From assembly GCA_028289305.1 (NCBI GenBank), contig JANQQO010000189.1, positions 1 through 5,599 of the forward strand: a stretch of DNA of 5,599 nucleotides, read 5' to 3'. This DNA is from Rickettsiales bacterium. Lineage in GTDB: Bacteria; Pseudomonadota; Alphaproteobacteria; Rickettsiales; JANQQO01. Position 1 is the first letter of the stretch. Every line of letters begins with the position of its first letter. Of this stretch, positions 1 to 5,599 are shown piece by piece. The notes under the pieces were generated by a model, which worked only from the letters and a program-made list of their open reading frames with translations, was not told the DNA's origin and ran no database searches. The position numbers and the translations under genes were made by a program.

Positions 1-1
1 G

Positions 2-472
2 GATCGCAAATCGATCGAGCGCTATAGTGCGAATGAGGCGGTGATTCGTTATTACGTGCATCGCTATGTGACCGCGCGCGAGGGGTATGATGTGAATACC
101 TATCAATATGATTATGGGCGCGTGGTGCCGGTGCTTTCTGATCGTGATGTGCTCGGGCGGTTTCGCGGCCAGGTCTCGCAGCAGAACCCGGATTCACCGG
201 TGTTACAGCTGGGGCGGGAGCGGGTGCGTGAGGTTTTTGTGAAGTCGATTCAGTTTATTGAGCCCAACCGTGTGCAGGTGCGGATTCGCATCGATGAGAA
301 GAATGTGCGCACGGGGTTTGTGTTAAAACAGGCACACCGCATCGCGATTGTGACGTTCGGATTTTTTACGCTGGAATTAAGTACGCAACAGCGTTATATT
401 AACCCATTAGGTTTTCGTGTGCTAGGCTATAGCATAGACGAAGACACGTTCATAGAGGAGGACGATAGTTGA
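2..472 (+). CDS. virB8: VirB8-family T4SS inner-membrane scaffold protein (5' end missing)
   Basis: This is the C-terminal part of a VirB8-like bitopic inner-membrane protein, whose periplasmic domain nucleates assembly of the T4SS channel and contacts VirB9 and VirB10. The frame is open from base 2 with no stop. The GTG at 41 is an internal valine, not the start, because the residues before it (SIERYSANEAV) read on smoothly into the family-typical stretch IRYYVHRYVTAREGYD. About 156 residues are present. The cytoplasmic tail and the membrane helix lie off the left edge; what remains is most of the NTF2-like periplasmic domain. The conserved late motif RYINPLGF (NPLGF at bases 401-415) is the VirB8 NPxG-type motif. 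The protein ends in an acidic tail (IDEDTFIEEDDS). Its TGA overlaps the ATG of virB9 by one base, and the virB9 ribosome site lies inside its last codons. The family call is secure; the true start cannot be seen. Confidence 0.93.
   Translation, partial: DRKSIERYSANEAVIRYYVHRYVTAREGYDVNTYQYDYGRVVPVLSDRDVLGRFRGQVSQQNPDSPVLQLGRERVREVFVKSIQFIEPNRVQVRIRIDEKNVRTGFVLKQAHRIAIVTFGFFTLELSTQQRYINPLGFRVLGYSIDEDTFIEEDDS
456..461 (+). promoter_or_regulatory. Ribosome binding site for virB9
   Basis: A perfect AGGAGG sits inside the last codons of virB8. It lies 7 bases before a TTG (469) and 10 bases before an ATG (472) in the same frame. The spacing favours TTG slightly and the codon favours ATG, so the start is ambiguous by one codon. 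It is the strongest Shine-Dalgarno sequence in the window and suggests that virB9 is translated at a high rate or re-initiated after virB8. Confidence 0.75.
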
Positions 473-1227
473 TGATAGCAGCCCGTTTCACCCCCTTAGC
501 GCTTTTTGTTTTTACCCTCCTTTTCACTCCGATTTTTGTTCTTGCTGCTGGCACGCCGATTGCCACCGATACGCGTATGCGCACCTTTGTTTATGGTGAG
601 AATGAGGTGTTTCGTATTGTGGCGAAGCATGGGTTTCAGTCGAATATTGAATTTGGTCCGCAGGAAGAGATTGAGACGATGTCGATTGGGGATTCGGTGG
701 CGTGGAAGGTGACGCCGGCGCGTGACCGGTTGTTCATCAAGGCGCTGCAGAAAGATGCGCATACTAATCTGACGGTGGTGACGAATAAGCGGGCGTATCA
801 GTTTGATCTGTCTTCGAAGGTGGAGCGTGAGGAAGATTTGGTCTATGTGGTGCGGTTTTTCTATCCGGAGGTGGATTTCGATAGCCGCATGCGCCGGCCT
901 TCGAGCAATAGCGCCTCGTTTGAATCGGGCGCGTTGATTGATGCGTCGTATAATTTTAATTACAGCCTGACCGGCCCGAGTGATGTGGCGCCGGCGAAGG
1001 TGTTTGACGATGGGCAGTTCACCTTTTTCCAATTCCCACGCACGACTACCGTGCCAACGTTTTTTGCGGTGGATCGTGAGGGTAATGAGCAGCCGCTGAT
1101 TTCCCGCAGCGATGGGGAGTATGTGATTGTTGAGCGCGTCTTGCCGCAGTTTAGCTTGCGCAGTGGTGAGGCGGTGGTGTGTGTGTTTAACGATAACGTG
1201 ATTGTGCCGCCTGGGGCCGGGAGATAG
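472..1227 (+). CDS. virB9: VirB9/TrbG/CagX-family T4SS outer-membrane core component
   Basis: VirB9 is a periplasmic protein of the T4SS core complex, where it packs with VirB10 and the small lipoprotein VirB7 in the outer-membrane ring. From the ATG at 472 it has 251 residues, normal for the family. Residues 1-26 form a signal peptide: an Arg, then a long hydrophobic run ending FVLAA, with cleavage likely after Ala25 or Ala26. The N-terminal domain begins with the family-typical DTRMRTFVYGENEVFRI (about 33-49) and runs to about 115. A Ser/Asn-rich linker (about 139-152) leads to the C-terminal domain (about 157-241), with YNFNYSLTG, the TFFQFPRTTTVPTFFAVD strand pair and VVCVFND. Cys237 is the only cysteine. 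In Agrobacterium a VirB9 cysteine is disulfide-bonded to VirB7, but whether this one corresponds is inference. The start overlaps the virB8 stop, and virB10 follows without a gap. The alternative start is TTG 469. Confidence 0.95.
   Translation: MIAARFTPLALFVFTLLFTPIFVLAAGTPIATDTRMRTFVYGENEVFRIVAKHGFQSNIEFGPQEEIETMSIGDSVAWKVTPARDRLFIKALQKDAHTNLTVVTNKRAYQFDLSSKVEREEDLVYVVRFFYPEVDFDSRMRRPSSNSASFESGALIDASYNFNYSLTGPSDVAPAKVFDDGQFTFFQFPRTTTVPTFFAVDREGNEQPLISRSDGEYVIVERVLPQFSLRSGEAVVCVFNDNVIVPPGAGR
1219..1223 (+). promoter_or_regulatory. Ribosome binding site for virB10
   Basis: GGGAG lies in the last codons of virB9, 4 bases before the first of two tandem ATG codons (1228) and 7 bases before the second (1231). 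The spacing favours the second ATG. Either choice changes the protein by one Met only. Confidence 0.5.
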
Positions 1228-2460
1228 ATGATGGCGGATAAGGATAAAGAACCAGATTTAGGGCCACTACCAGACGATTTACCGCCGGGCGATTTACCTC
1301 CGGCGCCCGATGAGATGCCGGAAAGCGAGCAAGGCGATATTAGCGGCGATCAGCCCTCGGTCGGGGGTGGTGGTGCGCGCAACGCCTTGGTGTTGCTGGG
1401 CGCTTTCGCTGTGGCTGGGTTTATTCTGTATAATATTTTCACTGGTGATGCCCCGCCACCGTCAAAACAACCAACAGAACCGCCGCGTGCTCGAGCAGTT
1501 GATCCCGTGATTCCGGATTTGCCAGAGCCGCCGCCAGAGCCGGTGCAGATAGTGCAAGACCCGGTGCCTCCTCCGCCTCCGCCCCCCCTAGATGATAGGC
1601 CGCTACCGCCACCACCACCGCCCGTGGTTGATACTTCCCCTGGTGGAGAAGTGGAGCAAGCGGGGCTTTCTGCGCCGCCAGAGCGTATTCAATCGACTAT
1701 GTTAGTGGTGAATGGTGGTGGTGGATTTTTAGGTGCGCTGCAAGGTGGTGCTGTAGGTGCGGTGAATCCAGAAGATGCGTATCCAGAGACCGATGCGGTG
1801 CAGGTGGAAGCCACGCGTGCGGGCGATCCAAATAGTTTAATCGCACAGGGCAAAATTATCGATGCGGTGTTAGAAACCGCGATTAACACGGATTTAACCG
1901 GTATTCTGCGCGCGGTGGTGAGCCGCGATGTTTACGCGGAATCAGGCAAGCGGATTTTGATCCCTAAAGGCTCGCGCTTGGTGGGGTCGTATGATACGGC
2001 GGTGAAGCGTGGGCAATCGCGCGTGTTTATCGTGTGGAATCGTGTGATTCGCCCGGATGGGGTGGATATGGCGATTAATTCACCAGGCTCGGATCAGCTG
2101 GGTCGCGCTGGCTCAGAGGGCGAGGTGGATAATAAATATTTCGAGATTTTCAGCAATTCGGTGCTGCTCAGCACGATTTCGGTGGGTTTTGCCTATGCGG
2201 TGGAAAAAGCGACCGATGCGGATGGGCTGGATGAGCGTGAGAATACCAGCGGTAGTACGACAACCTCTGGTAAGCCAACCGATTTTGCAGTGGTGGAAGC
2301 GGTGGAAGATTTCGGTGATGTGATCAAGGATATCAGTACCGATATTGTTACGCTGAAACCAACGATTACGGTTGACCAGGGTACGCGGCTGAAAGTGTTC
2401 GTGAATAAGGATGTGAAGTTTCCTGATGCGTTTACGAGCCAGGTACGCTTTATAAGGTGA
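1228..2460 (+). CDS. virB10: VirB10/TrbI-family T4SS core channel protein spanning both membranes
   Basis: VirB10 links the inner-membrane ATPases to the outer-membrane pore and gates substrate passage. This 410-residue protein shows the full layout. Residues 1-51 are a cytoplasmic, acidic and proline-rich segment with short DLPP-type repeats and a GGGG turn. A single membrane helix covers about 53-71 (NALVLLGAFAVAGFILYNI). A proline-rich periplasmic spacer covers about 75-135, with runs of seven and six prolines, followed by a Gly-rich stretch (163-179). The TrbI-like C-terminal domain runs from about 203 to 410. It contains LIAQGKIIDAVLETAIN, the RILIPKGSRLVGSYD block, the hydrophobic segment SVLLSTISVGFAYAVEKA (311-328) that fits the outer-membrane antenna region, and the closing TVDQGTRLKVFVNKDVKF. 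There is no cysteine. It follows virB9 directly (TAG-ATG) and ends in tandem in-frame stops (TGA TAA). A run of seven C (1582-1588) lies in the proline codons. Start 1231 is an equal alternative. Confidence 0.96.
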   Translation: MMADKDKEPDLGPLPDDLPPGDLPPAPDEMPESEQGDISGDQPSVGGGGARNALVLLGAFAVAGFILYNIFTGDAPPPSKQPTEPPRARAVDPVIPDLPEPPPEPVQIVQDPVPPPPPPPLDDRPLPPPPPPVVDTSPGGEVEQAGLSAPPERIQSTMLVVNGGGGFLGALQGGAVGAVNPEDAYPETDAVQVEATRAGDPNSLIAQGKIIDAVLETAINTDLTGILRAVVSRDVYAESGKRILIPKGSRLVGSYDTAVKRGQSRVFIVWNRVIRPDGVDMAINSPGSDQLGRAGSEGEVDNKYFEIFSNSVLLSTISVGFAYAVEKATDADGLDERENTSGSTTTSGKPTDFAVVEAVEDFGDVIKDISTDIVTLKPTITVDQGTRLKVFVNKDVKFPDAFTSQVRFIR

Positions 2461-2467
2461 TAAAGTC

Positions 2468-2502
2468 TAGGTGTTAGGTGCTGAGTGTTGGGTGCTAGAA
2501 GG
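2468..2502 (+). repeat. Degenerate 7-base tandem repeat downstream of virB10
   Basis: Starting eight bases after the virB10 stop are four head-to-tail heptads, TAGGTGT, TAGGTGC, TGAGTGT and TGGGTGC, with a decayed fifth (TAGAAGG). The last base alternates T/C, so the array can also be read as two 14-base units that differ at three positions. Copies of CTAG lie at both ends (2467-2470 and 2495-2498). The array is G-rich on the coding strand. A sister array lies behind virD4. Function is unknown; it resembles the heptameric short tandem repeats known between genes in several bacterial groups, notably cyanobacteria. Confidence 0.65.
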
Positions 2503-2517
2503 TCTGCCAATCTCTCT

Positions 2518-2573
2518 TTGTTATCCGGAATCTGGATTTGATGATATTTTTCCTTACGATGTGGGGATATAAA
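2518..2573 (+). promoter_or_regulatory. Possible weak promoter for virB11-virD4
   Basis: The AT-richest part of the 152-base virB10-virB11 spacer holds two partial matches. One is TTGTTA (2518-2523) with GATATT (2543-2548) at a 19-base spacing. The other is TATAAA (2568-2573), five of six bases of a -10 box, but with no good -35 at the right distance. A start near base 2580 would leave a leader of about 33 bases. This is suggestive only; read-through from virB10 would also explain expression, because no terminator is visible in the spacer. Confidence 0.2.
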
Positions 2574-2612
2574 AACCCTGGTAATCCTTCCTTGTATGTC
2601 TAGGTTCTTTCT

Positions 2613-3608
2613 ATGAGTTCACTTGCTGCATTGCAGACCTATTTATTGCCCCTAAAGGAGATGCTTGACCGGGAGGGGGTGAGCGAGATCTCGATCAATA
2701 AACCAGGTGAGGTGTGGCTGGAGCTGCATGGCGATATGGTGCATGAAGAAGCGCCGGATCTGACGCTGGATCACCTAAAAGCCCTGGGGCGCTTGGTGGC
2801 GCAATCAACCAATCAGATGATTAGTGAGGAGCACCCGCTGCTTTCAGCGACTCTGCCGGAAGGCTATCGCATCCAGGTGGTGTTTCCCCCAGCGTGCGAA
2901 GTGGGGACTTGCGTGTTCTCGATTCGCAAACAGACGATTCTCGATTTGGATCTCGATAAATATGAGGAGCTCGGCGCGTTTGATGTCGGCACGATTAAGG
3001 AGGAGGAGAGCAAGAATAATGCGGAGCTTAAGAAGCTTTTAGAGGCGGATAAGATCAAGGAGTTTATCCGGCAGGCGATTATCACCAAGAAAAATATTAT
3101 TGTGAGCGGGGGGACGTCTACGGGGAAGACGACGTTTATGAATGCGGTCTTAAAGGCGATCCCGAGCAGTGAGCGGATTATCACGGTGGAGGATGCGCGC
3201 GAGATTGATTTGGGCCATCACCCCAACCGGGTGCATTTGCTGGTGTCGAAAGGCGGCCAGGGACGCGCCAAGGTGACGACACAGGATCAGATTGAAGCAT
3301 GTTTGCGTTTGCGCCCCGATCGTATTATAGTAGGGGAGCTACGTGGGGCGGAAGCATTCAGCTTTTTACGGGCGATTAACACGGGGCACCCGGGGTCGAT
3401 CGCGACGCTGCATGCGGATACGCCCGAGCTGGCGATTGACCAGCTGATTTTGATGGTGATGCAGGCGGGGCTTGGTATGAACCGTGACGAGATCAAGCAA
3501 TATATCCTCAATGTGATTGATGTTGTGGTACAGTTGCGGCGCGGGGAAAAAGGCCGTCGGTTTGTGTCGGATGTCTATTTTAAAGGCACGCAGCAGGCCG
3601 TTCTTTAG
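2613..3608 (+). CDS. virB11: VirB11-family T4SS traffic ATPase
   Basis: VirB11 is a hexameric cytoplasmic ATPase of the type II/IV secretion superfamily, which docks on the inner-membrane side of the T4SS and drives assembly and substrate transfer. The 331-residue length is typical. The N-terminal domain (about 1-105) opens with the family-typical LKEMLDREGVSEISINKPGE. A charged linker (about 125-150, rich in Glu and Lys) joins the ATPase domain. Walker A is GGTSTGKT at 166-173 (Lys172). The Asp box is TVEDARE (191-197). Walker B is RIIVGELRGAE (237-247, Glu242). The His box is GHPGSIATLHAD (258-269, His267). All catalytic boxes are intact, so the enzyme should be active. The ATG at 2613 is preceded only by a weak AGG (2602-2604). 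It is separated from virB10 by 152 bases and from virD4 by 63. The weaker ribosome site than that of virB9 may mean fewer copies, as expected of an ATPase relative to the ring subunits. Confidence 0.96.
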   Translation: MSSLAALQTYLLPLKEMLDREGVSEISINKPGEVWLELHGDMVHEEAPDLTLDHLKALGRLVAQSTNQMISEEHPLLSATLPEGYRIQVVFPPACEVGTCVFSIRKQTILDLDLDKYEELGAFDVGTIKEEESKNNAELKKLLEADKIKEFIRQAIITKKNIIVSGGTSTGKTTFMNAVLKAIPSSERIITVEDAREIDLGHHPNRVHLLVSKGGQGRAKVTTQDQIEACLRLRPDRIIVGELRGAEAFSFLRAINTGHPGSIATLHADTPELAIDQLILMVMQAGLGMNRDEIKQYILNVIDVVVQLRRGEKGRRFVSDVYFKGTQQAVL

Positions 3609-3671
3609 GCGATAATGTCTTAAGCCTCCTGCACTCCCACGCAGCAGTGATGGTAACGTAACGCGAGCGCT
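3609..3671 (+). other. Short virB11-virD4 spacer without recognised signals
   Basis: These 63 bases contain no terminator, no clear promoter and no heptad array. A palindromic AGCGCT lies directly before the virD4 ATG, and there is no convincing Shine-Dalgarno sequence; GCGAG is the best that can be offered. The two genes are probably on one transcript. Confidence 0.4.
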
Positions 3672-5522
3672 ATGCAGGGACATCAGTTAAATAATTTTGT
3701 GGCCTTAGGGTTTGTGGTCGGTGGGATTTTTCTCATCTGCCTGTATCTTGGCGTGGTGGGATCGCTGGTGTGGATCTATGGCCGGGAATTTCCGATGGAG
3801 ATGGCGATCTACCCCGATCAGGTGATTGCGACCTATAATAAGCAGCTGGAATATTGGCTTGAATATCGTGCGCAGCTTCCTGCGGATTATACCTGGTCGC
3901 TGTTTTTCCCGCTGGGCGGGGCGGCGGCGGCGTTTTTGTTCATTTTATTCATGGTGCGCGCGCCCTTACTGGATTTCCGGCCGTTTAAGCCGAAGGAAAA
4001 GATCCACGGGGATGCGAAATGGGCGAGTGAGGGTGAGATTCGCCGCGCCGGTTTGCGCAAAAAACAGGGGATGCTGCTTGGGCGCTATAAGGGTAAATAT
4101 CTGATTGCCGATGGCTATCAGCATGCGCTGCTCTTTGCACCTACCGGGTCGGGTAAAGGTGTGGGGTTTGTGATCCCGAATCTGTTGTTCTGGGATGATT
4201 CGGTGGTGGTGCATGATATCAAGCTGGAGAACTTTGAGCTGACCAGCGGCTATCGCAGCAAGAAAATGGGGCAAAAAGTGTTCTTATGGAACCCGGCGAG
4301 CCCGGAGGGGATGAGCCACTGCTATAACCCACTGGATTGGGTGAGCACCAAGATGGGTCAGCAGGTGGATGATGTGCAGAAGATCGCCAATCTCCTGCTG
4401 CCGGAGCAGGAATTCTGGCAAAACGAAGCGCGGAGCTTGTTTTTGGGTGTGGTGCTCTATCTGCTGGCGGTGCCGGATAAGATCAAGAGCTTTGGCGAGG
4501 TGGTGCGTACGCTCAGAAGCGATGATGTGGTGTATAACCTGGCGGTGGTGCTGGATACGATCGGTAAGCAGATCCACCCGGTATCGTATATGAATATTGC
4601 GGCGTTTTTGCAGAAGGCGGATAAGGAGCGTTCTGGTGTGATTTCGACGCTGAACTCCTCGCTGGAATTATGGGCGAACCCGCTGATCGATGCGACCACG
4701 GCGCGCAGTGATTTTGACTTCAACCGCATCAAAAAAGAGAAGATGAGCGTGTATGTCGGCTTAACGCCGGATAATATCGACCGTTTGAAGCCGTTGATGC
4801 AGATTTTTTATCAGCAGGCGAGCGGGATTCTAACCAAGCATATGCCGCGGCCGGATGAGCCTTATGGTGTGATGTTCATGCTCGATGAGTTTCCGACCTT
4901 GGGCGATATGGAGCAGTTTAAGACAGGGATTGCGTATTTTCGTGGGTATAAGGTGCGGCTGTTTTTGATTATCCAAGATACCGAGCAGCTGAAAGGGATT
5001 TATGAAGAGGCGGGGATGAACTCGTTCCTCTCGAACGCAACCTATCGTATTACCTTTGCGGCGAATAATATCGAGACGGCGAATCTGATCTCGCAGCTAG
5101 TGGGGAATAAAACCGTGAAGCAGGTCTCGCGCAATACGCCGGTATTCTTGGATTTAAACCCAGCTTCGCGCTCGAAACACGTTTCAGAGGCGCAGCGCGC
5201 GCTGCTGCTGCCGCAGGAGGTGATTGGCCTGCCCGGTGATGAGCAGATTATTCTGGTGGAATCTTCGCCGCCGATTAAGACCAAGAAGATTTTCTACTAT
5301 AAGGATCCTTTTTTCACCAAGCGCCTGTTGCCGCAATTGCCGGTGCCGACGCAGGAGCCGTTTGATGCGCGCAAGCATGAAGAGGAGCTGAAGGCGAAAA
5401 AAGAGGCGGAGAAAAAGGCGAAAGAGGAAGAAGAAGCCAAAAAGAATAAAAAATCGAAGAAAAACAAAGAGAAAGCCCCAGAAGAAGAGAGCGATGACGC
5501 GCGCGGCGAGGCGGCGCCTTAG
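3672..5522 (+). CDS. virD4: VirD4-family T4SS coupling ATPase (type IV coupling protein)
   Basis: VirD4 is the inner-membrane coupling protein that recognises substrates and passes them to the T4SS channel. The protein has 616 residues. Two N-terminal membrane helices are visible at about 9-35 and 77-95, with a periplasmic loop of about 40 residues between them. The cytoplasmic part carries the family-typical HGDAKWASEGEIRRAGL (112-128), Walker A in FAPTGSGKGVGFVIPN (155-170, Lys162), Walker B in MFMLDEFPTLG (401-411, Asp405 and Glu406) and the downstream LFLIIQDTEQL (430-440). An all-alpha substrate-contact region is expected between the Walker boxes (about 215-335). The last 50 residues (about 567-616) are almost entirely Lys, Glu and Ala, then an acidic end, and look like a charged coil or disordered tail. 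The gene follows virB11 in the order seen in rvh loci. The absence of a relaxase or other mobilisation gene nearby makes protein export more likely than conjugation, but the window is too short to settle this. Confidence 0.96.
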   Translation: MQGHQLNNFVALGFVVGGIFLICLYLGVVGSLVWIYGREFPMEMAIYPDQVIATYNKQLEYWLEYRAQLPADYTWSLFFPLGGAAAAFLFILFMVRAPLLDFRPFKPKEKIHGDAKWASEGEIRRAGLRKKQGMLLGRYKGKYLIADGYQHALLFAPTGSGKGVGFVIPNLLFWDDSVVVHDIKLENFELTSGYRSKKMGQKVFLWNPASPEGMSHCYNPLDWVSTKMGQQVDDVQKIANLLLPEQEFWQNEARSLFLGVVLYLLAVPDKIKSFGEVVRTLRSDDVVYNLAVVLDTIGKQIHPVSYMNIAAFLQKADKERSGVISTLNSSLELWANPLIDATTARSDFDFNRIKKEKMSVYVGLTPDNIDRLKPLMQIFYQQASGILTKHMPRPDEPYGVMFMLDEFPTLGDMEQFKTGIAYFRGYKVRLFLIIQDTEQLKGIYEEAGMNSFLSNATYRITFAANNIETANLISQLVGNKTVKQVSRNTPVFLDLNPASRSKHVSEAQRALLLPQEVIGLPGDEQIILVESSPPIKTKKIFYYKDPFFTKRLLPQLPVPTQEPFDARKHEEELKAKKEAEKKAKEEEEAKKNKKSKKNKEKAPEEESDDARGEAAP

Positions 5523-5526
5523 GGGG

Positions 5527-5561
5527 TAGGATTTAGGATCTGGGGTTAAGGATTTAGTGGT
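5527..5561 (+). repeat. Degenerate 7-base tandem repeat downstream of virD4
   Basis: Four bases after the virD4 stop run the heptads TAGGATT, TAGGATC, TGGGGTT and AAGGATT, then a decayed TAGTGGT. The period, orientation, TAGG start and T/C alternation in the last base of the first two units match the array behind virB10, but the inner bases differ (GATT here, GTGT there). The stretch GGGG-TA-GG-ATTTA-GG-ATCT-GGGG could also form a two-layer G-quadruplex. Function is unknown. Confidence 0.65.
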
Positions 5562-5576
5562 TATATGTTTTTTTGC

Positions 5577-5599
5577 AGAGGTCTCGTACCTCTTTTTTT
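5577..5599 (+). terminator. Rho-independent terminator after virD4
   Basis: A perfect 6-base-pair stem, AGAGGT (5577-5582) with ACCTCT (5588-5593), closes a five-base loop (CTCGT) and runs straight into at least six T, cut by the window edge. It lies 54 bases after the virD4 stop and probably ends the virB8-virD4 transcript. The opposite strand lacks a T tail after the stem, so it acts in the + direction only. The stem is short and only half G+C, so efficiency may be moderate. Confidence 0.72.

Noticed and set aside
41..472. GTG at 41 as the start of virB8
   Set aside because: The frame is open to base 2 and the residues before the GTG fit the conserved VirB8 domain. A start here would remove the membrane helix, so the gene is cut by the window edge instead.
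496..1032. Open - strand frame of 178 codons opposite virB9
   Set aside because: It lies wholly inside virB9, its product is an unnatural Arg/His/Ile-rich string with no signal or domain, and it mirrors the codon bias of virB9. It is a shadow frame.
2193..2510. - strand frame of 105 codons covering the virB10 end and the heptad array
   Set aside because: Its first residues are only the translated complement of the 7-base repeats and the rest is antisense to virB10. It has no recognisable domain.
2565..2578. GGG...CCC hairpin (GGGATATAAAAACCC) as a terminator before virB11
   Set aside because: Only three pairs with a nine-base loop and no T run after it. It is more likely part of an AT-rich promoter-like stretch.
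2461..2612. Mobile-element scar or attachment site in the virB10-virB11 spacer
   Set aside because: There are no terminal inverted repeats, no target duplication and no transposase remnant. The tandem heptads explain the repetitive look.
3632..3650. CACT...AGTG inverted repeat in the virB11-virD4 spacer
   Set aside because: A four-pair stem is expected by chance and no T tail follows.
3366..3683. - strand frame of 105 codons across the virB11-virD4 spacer
   Set aside because: It is mostly antisense to virB11, with no ribosome site and no recognisable family.

Overview
The window carries one strand-uniform block of five type IV secretion system (T4SS) genes, all on the + strand: the 3' part of virB8, then complete virB9, virB10, virB11 and virD4. 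The assignments rest on family hallmarks read in the translations: an NPxG-type motif in VirB8; a signal peptide and two-domain layout in VirB9; an inner-membrane helix, proline-rich spacer and TrbI-like barrel in VirB10; full Walker A, Asp, Walker B and His boxes in VirB11; and two membrane helices plus Walker A and B in VirD4. No mobile element, tRNA, rRNA or CRISPR array is visible, and no gene on the - strand is credible.

The order virB8-virB9-virB10-virB11-virD4 is the one known from the Rickettsiales vir homolog (rvh) locus. The protein style (a VirB10 with a long acidic/proline-rich N-terminus, and a VirB11 opening with the EISINKPGEVW type of N-terminus) fits an alphaproteobacterium. 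The DNA looks close to half G+C by eye (not counted), with many GCG, GTG and CTG codons. That is far richer than the AT-rich genomes of classical Rickettsia, Ehrlichia or Wolbachia. A deep-branching or non-classical Rickettsiales-like lineage, or another alphaproteobacterium, is therefore more likely than a classical rickettsia. The lineage call is inference.

Layout: virB8 (cut by the left edge) to 472; virB9 overlaps its stop by one base (TGATG); virB10 follows virB9 directly (TAG-ATG-ATG). These three structural genes look translationally coupled. A 152-base spacer follows, holding a degenerate 7-base tandem repeat and a weak promoter-like stretch, then virB11. A 63-base spacer leads to virD4. 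After virD4 comes a second 7-base tandem repeat of the same orientation and phase style, then a rho-independent terminator that runs into the right edge and probably closes the transcription unit.

Together the genes encode the inner-membrane scaffold (VirB8), the outer-membrane core complex (VirB9, and VirB10 spanning both membranes), an assembly/secretion ATPase (VirB11) and the coupling ATPase that brings substrates to the channel (VirD4). VirB3, VirB4, VirB6, VirB7 and the pilins are not in the window. I see no new biological system. The less ordinary items are the paired heptad repeats behind virB10 and virD4, the strongly charged VirD4 tail, and the rvh-like order in moderately GC-rich DNA.
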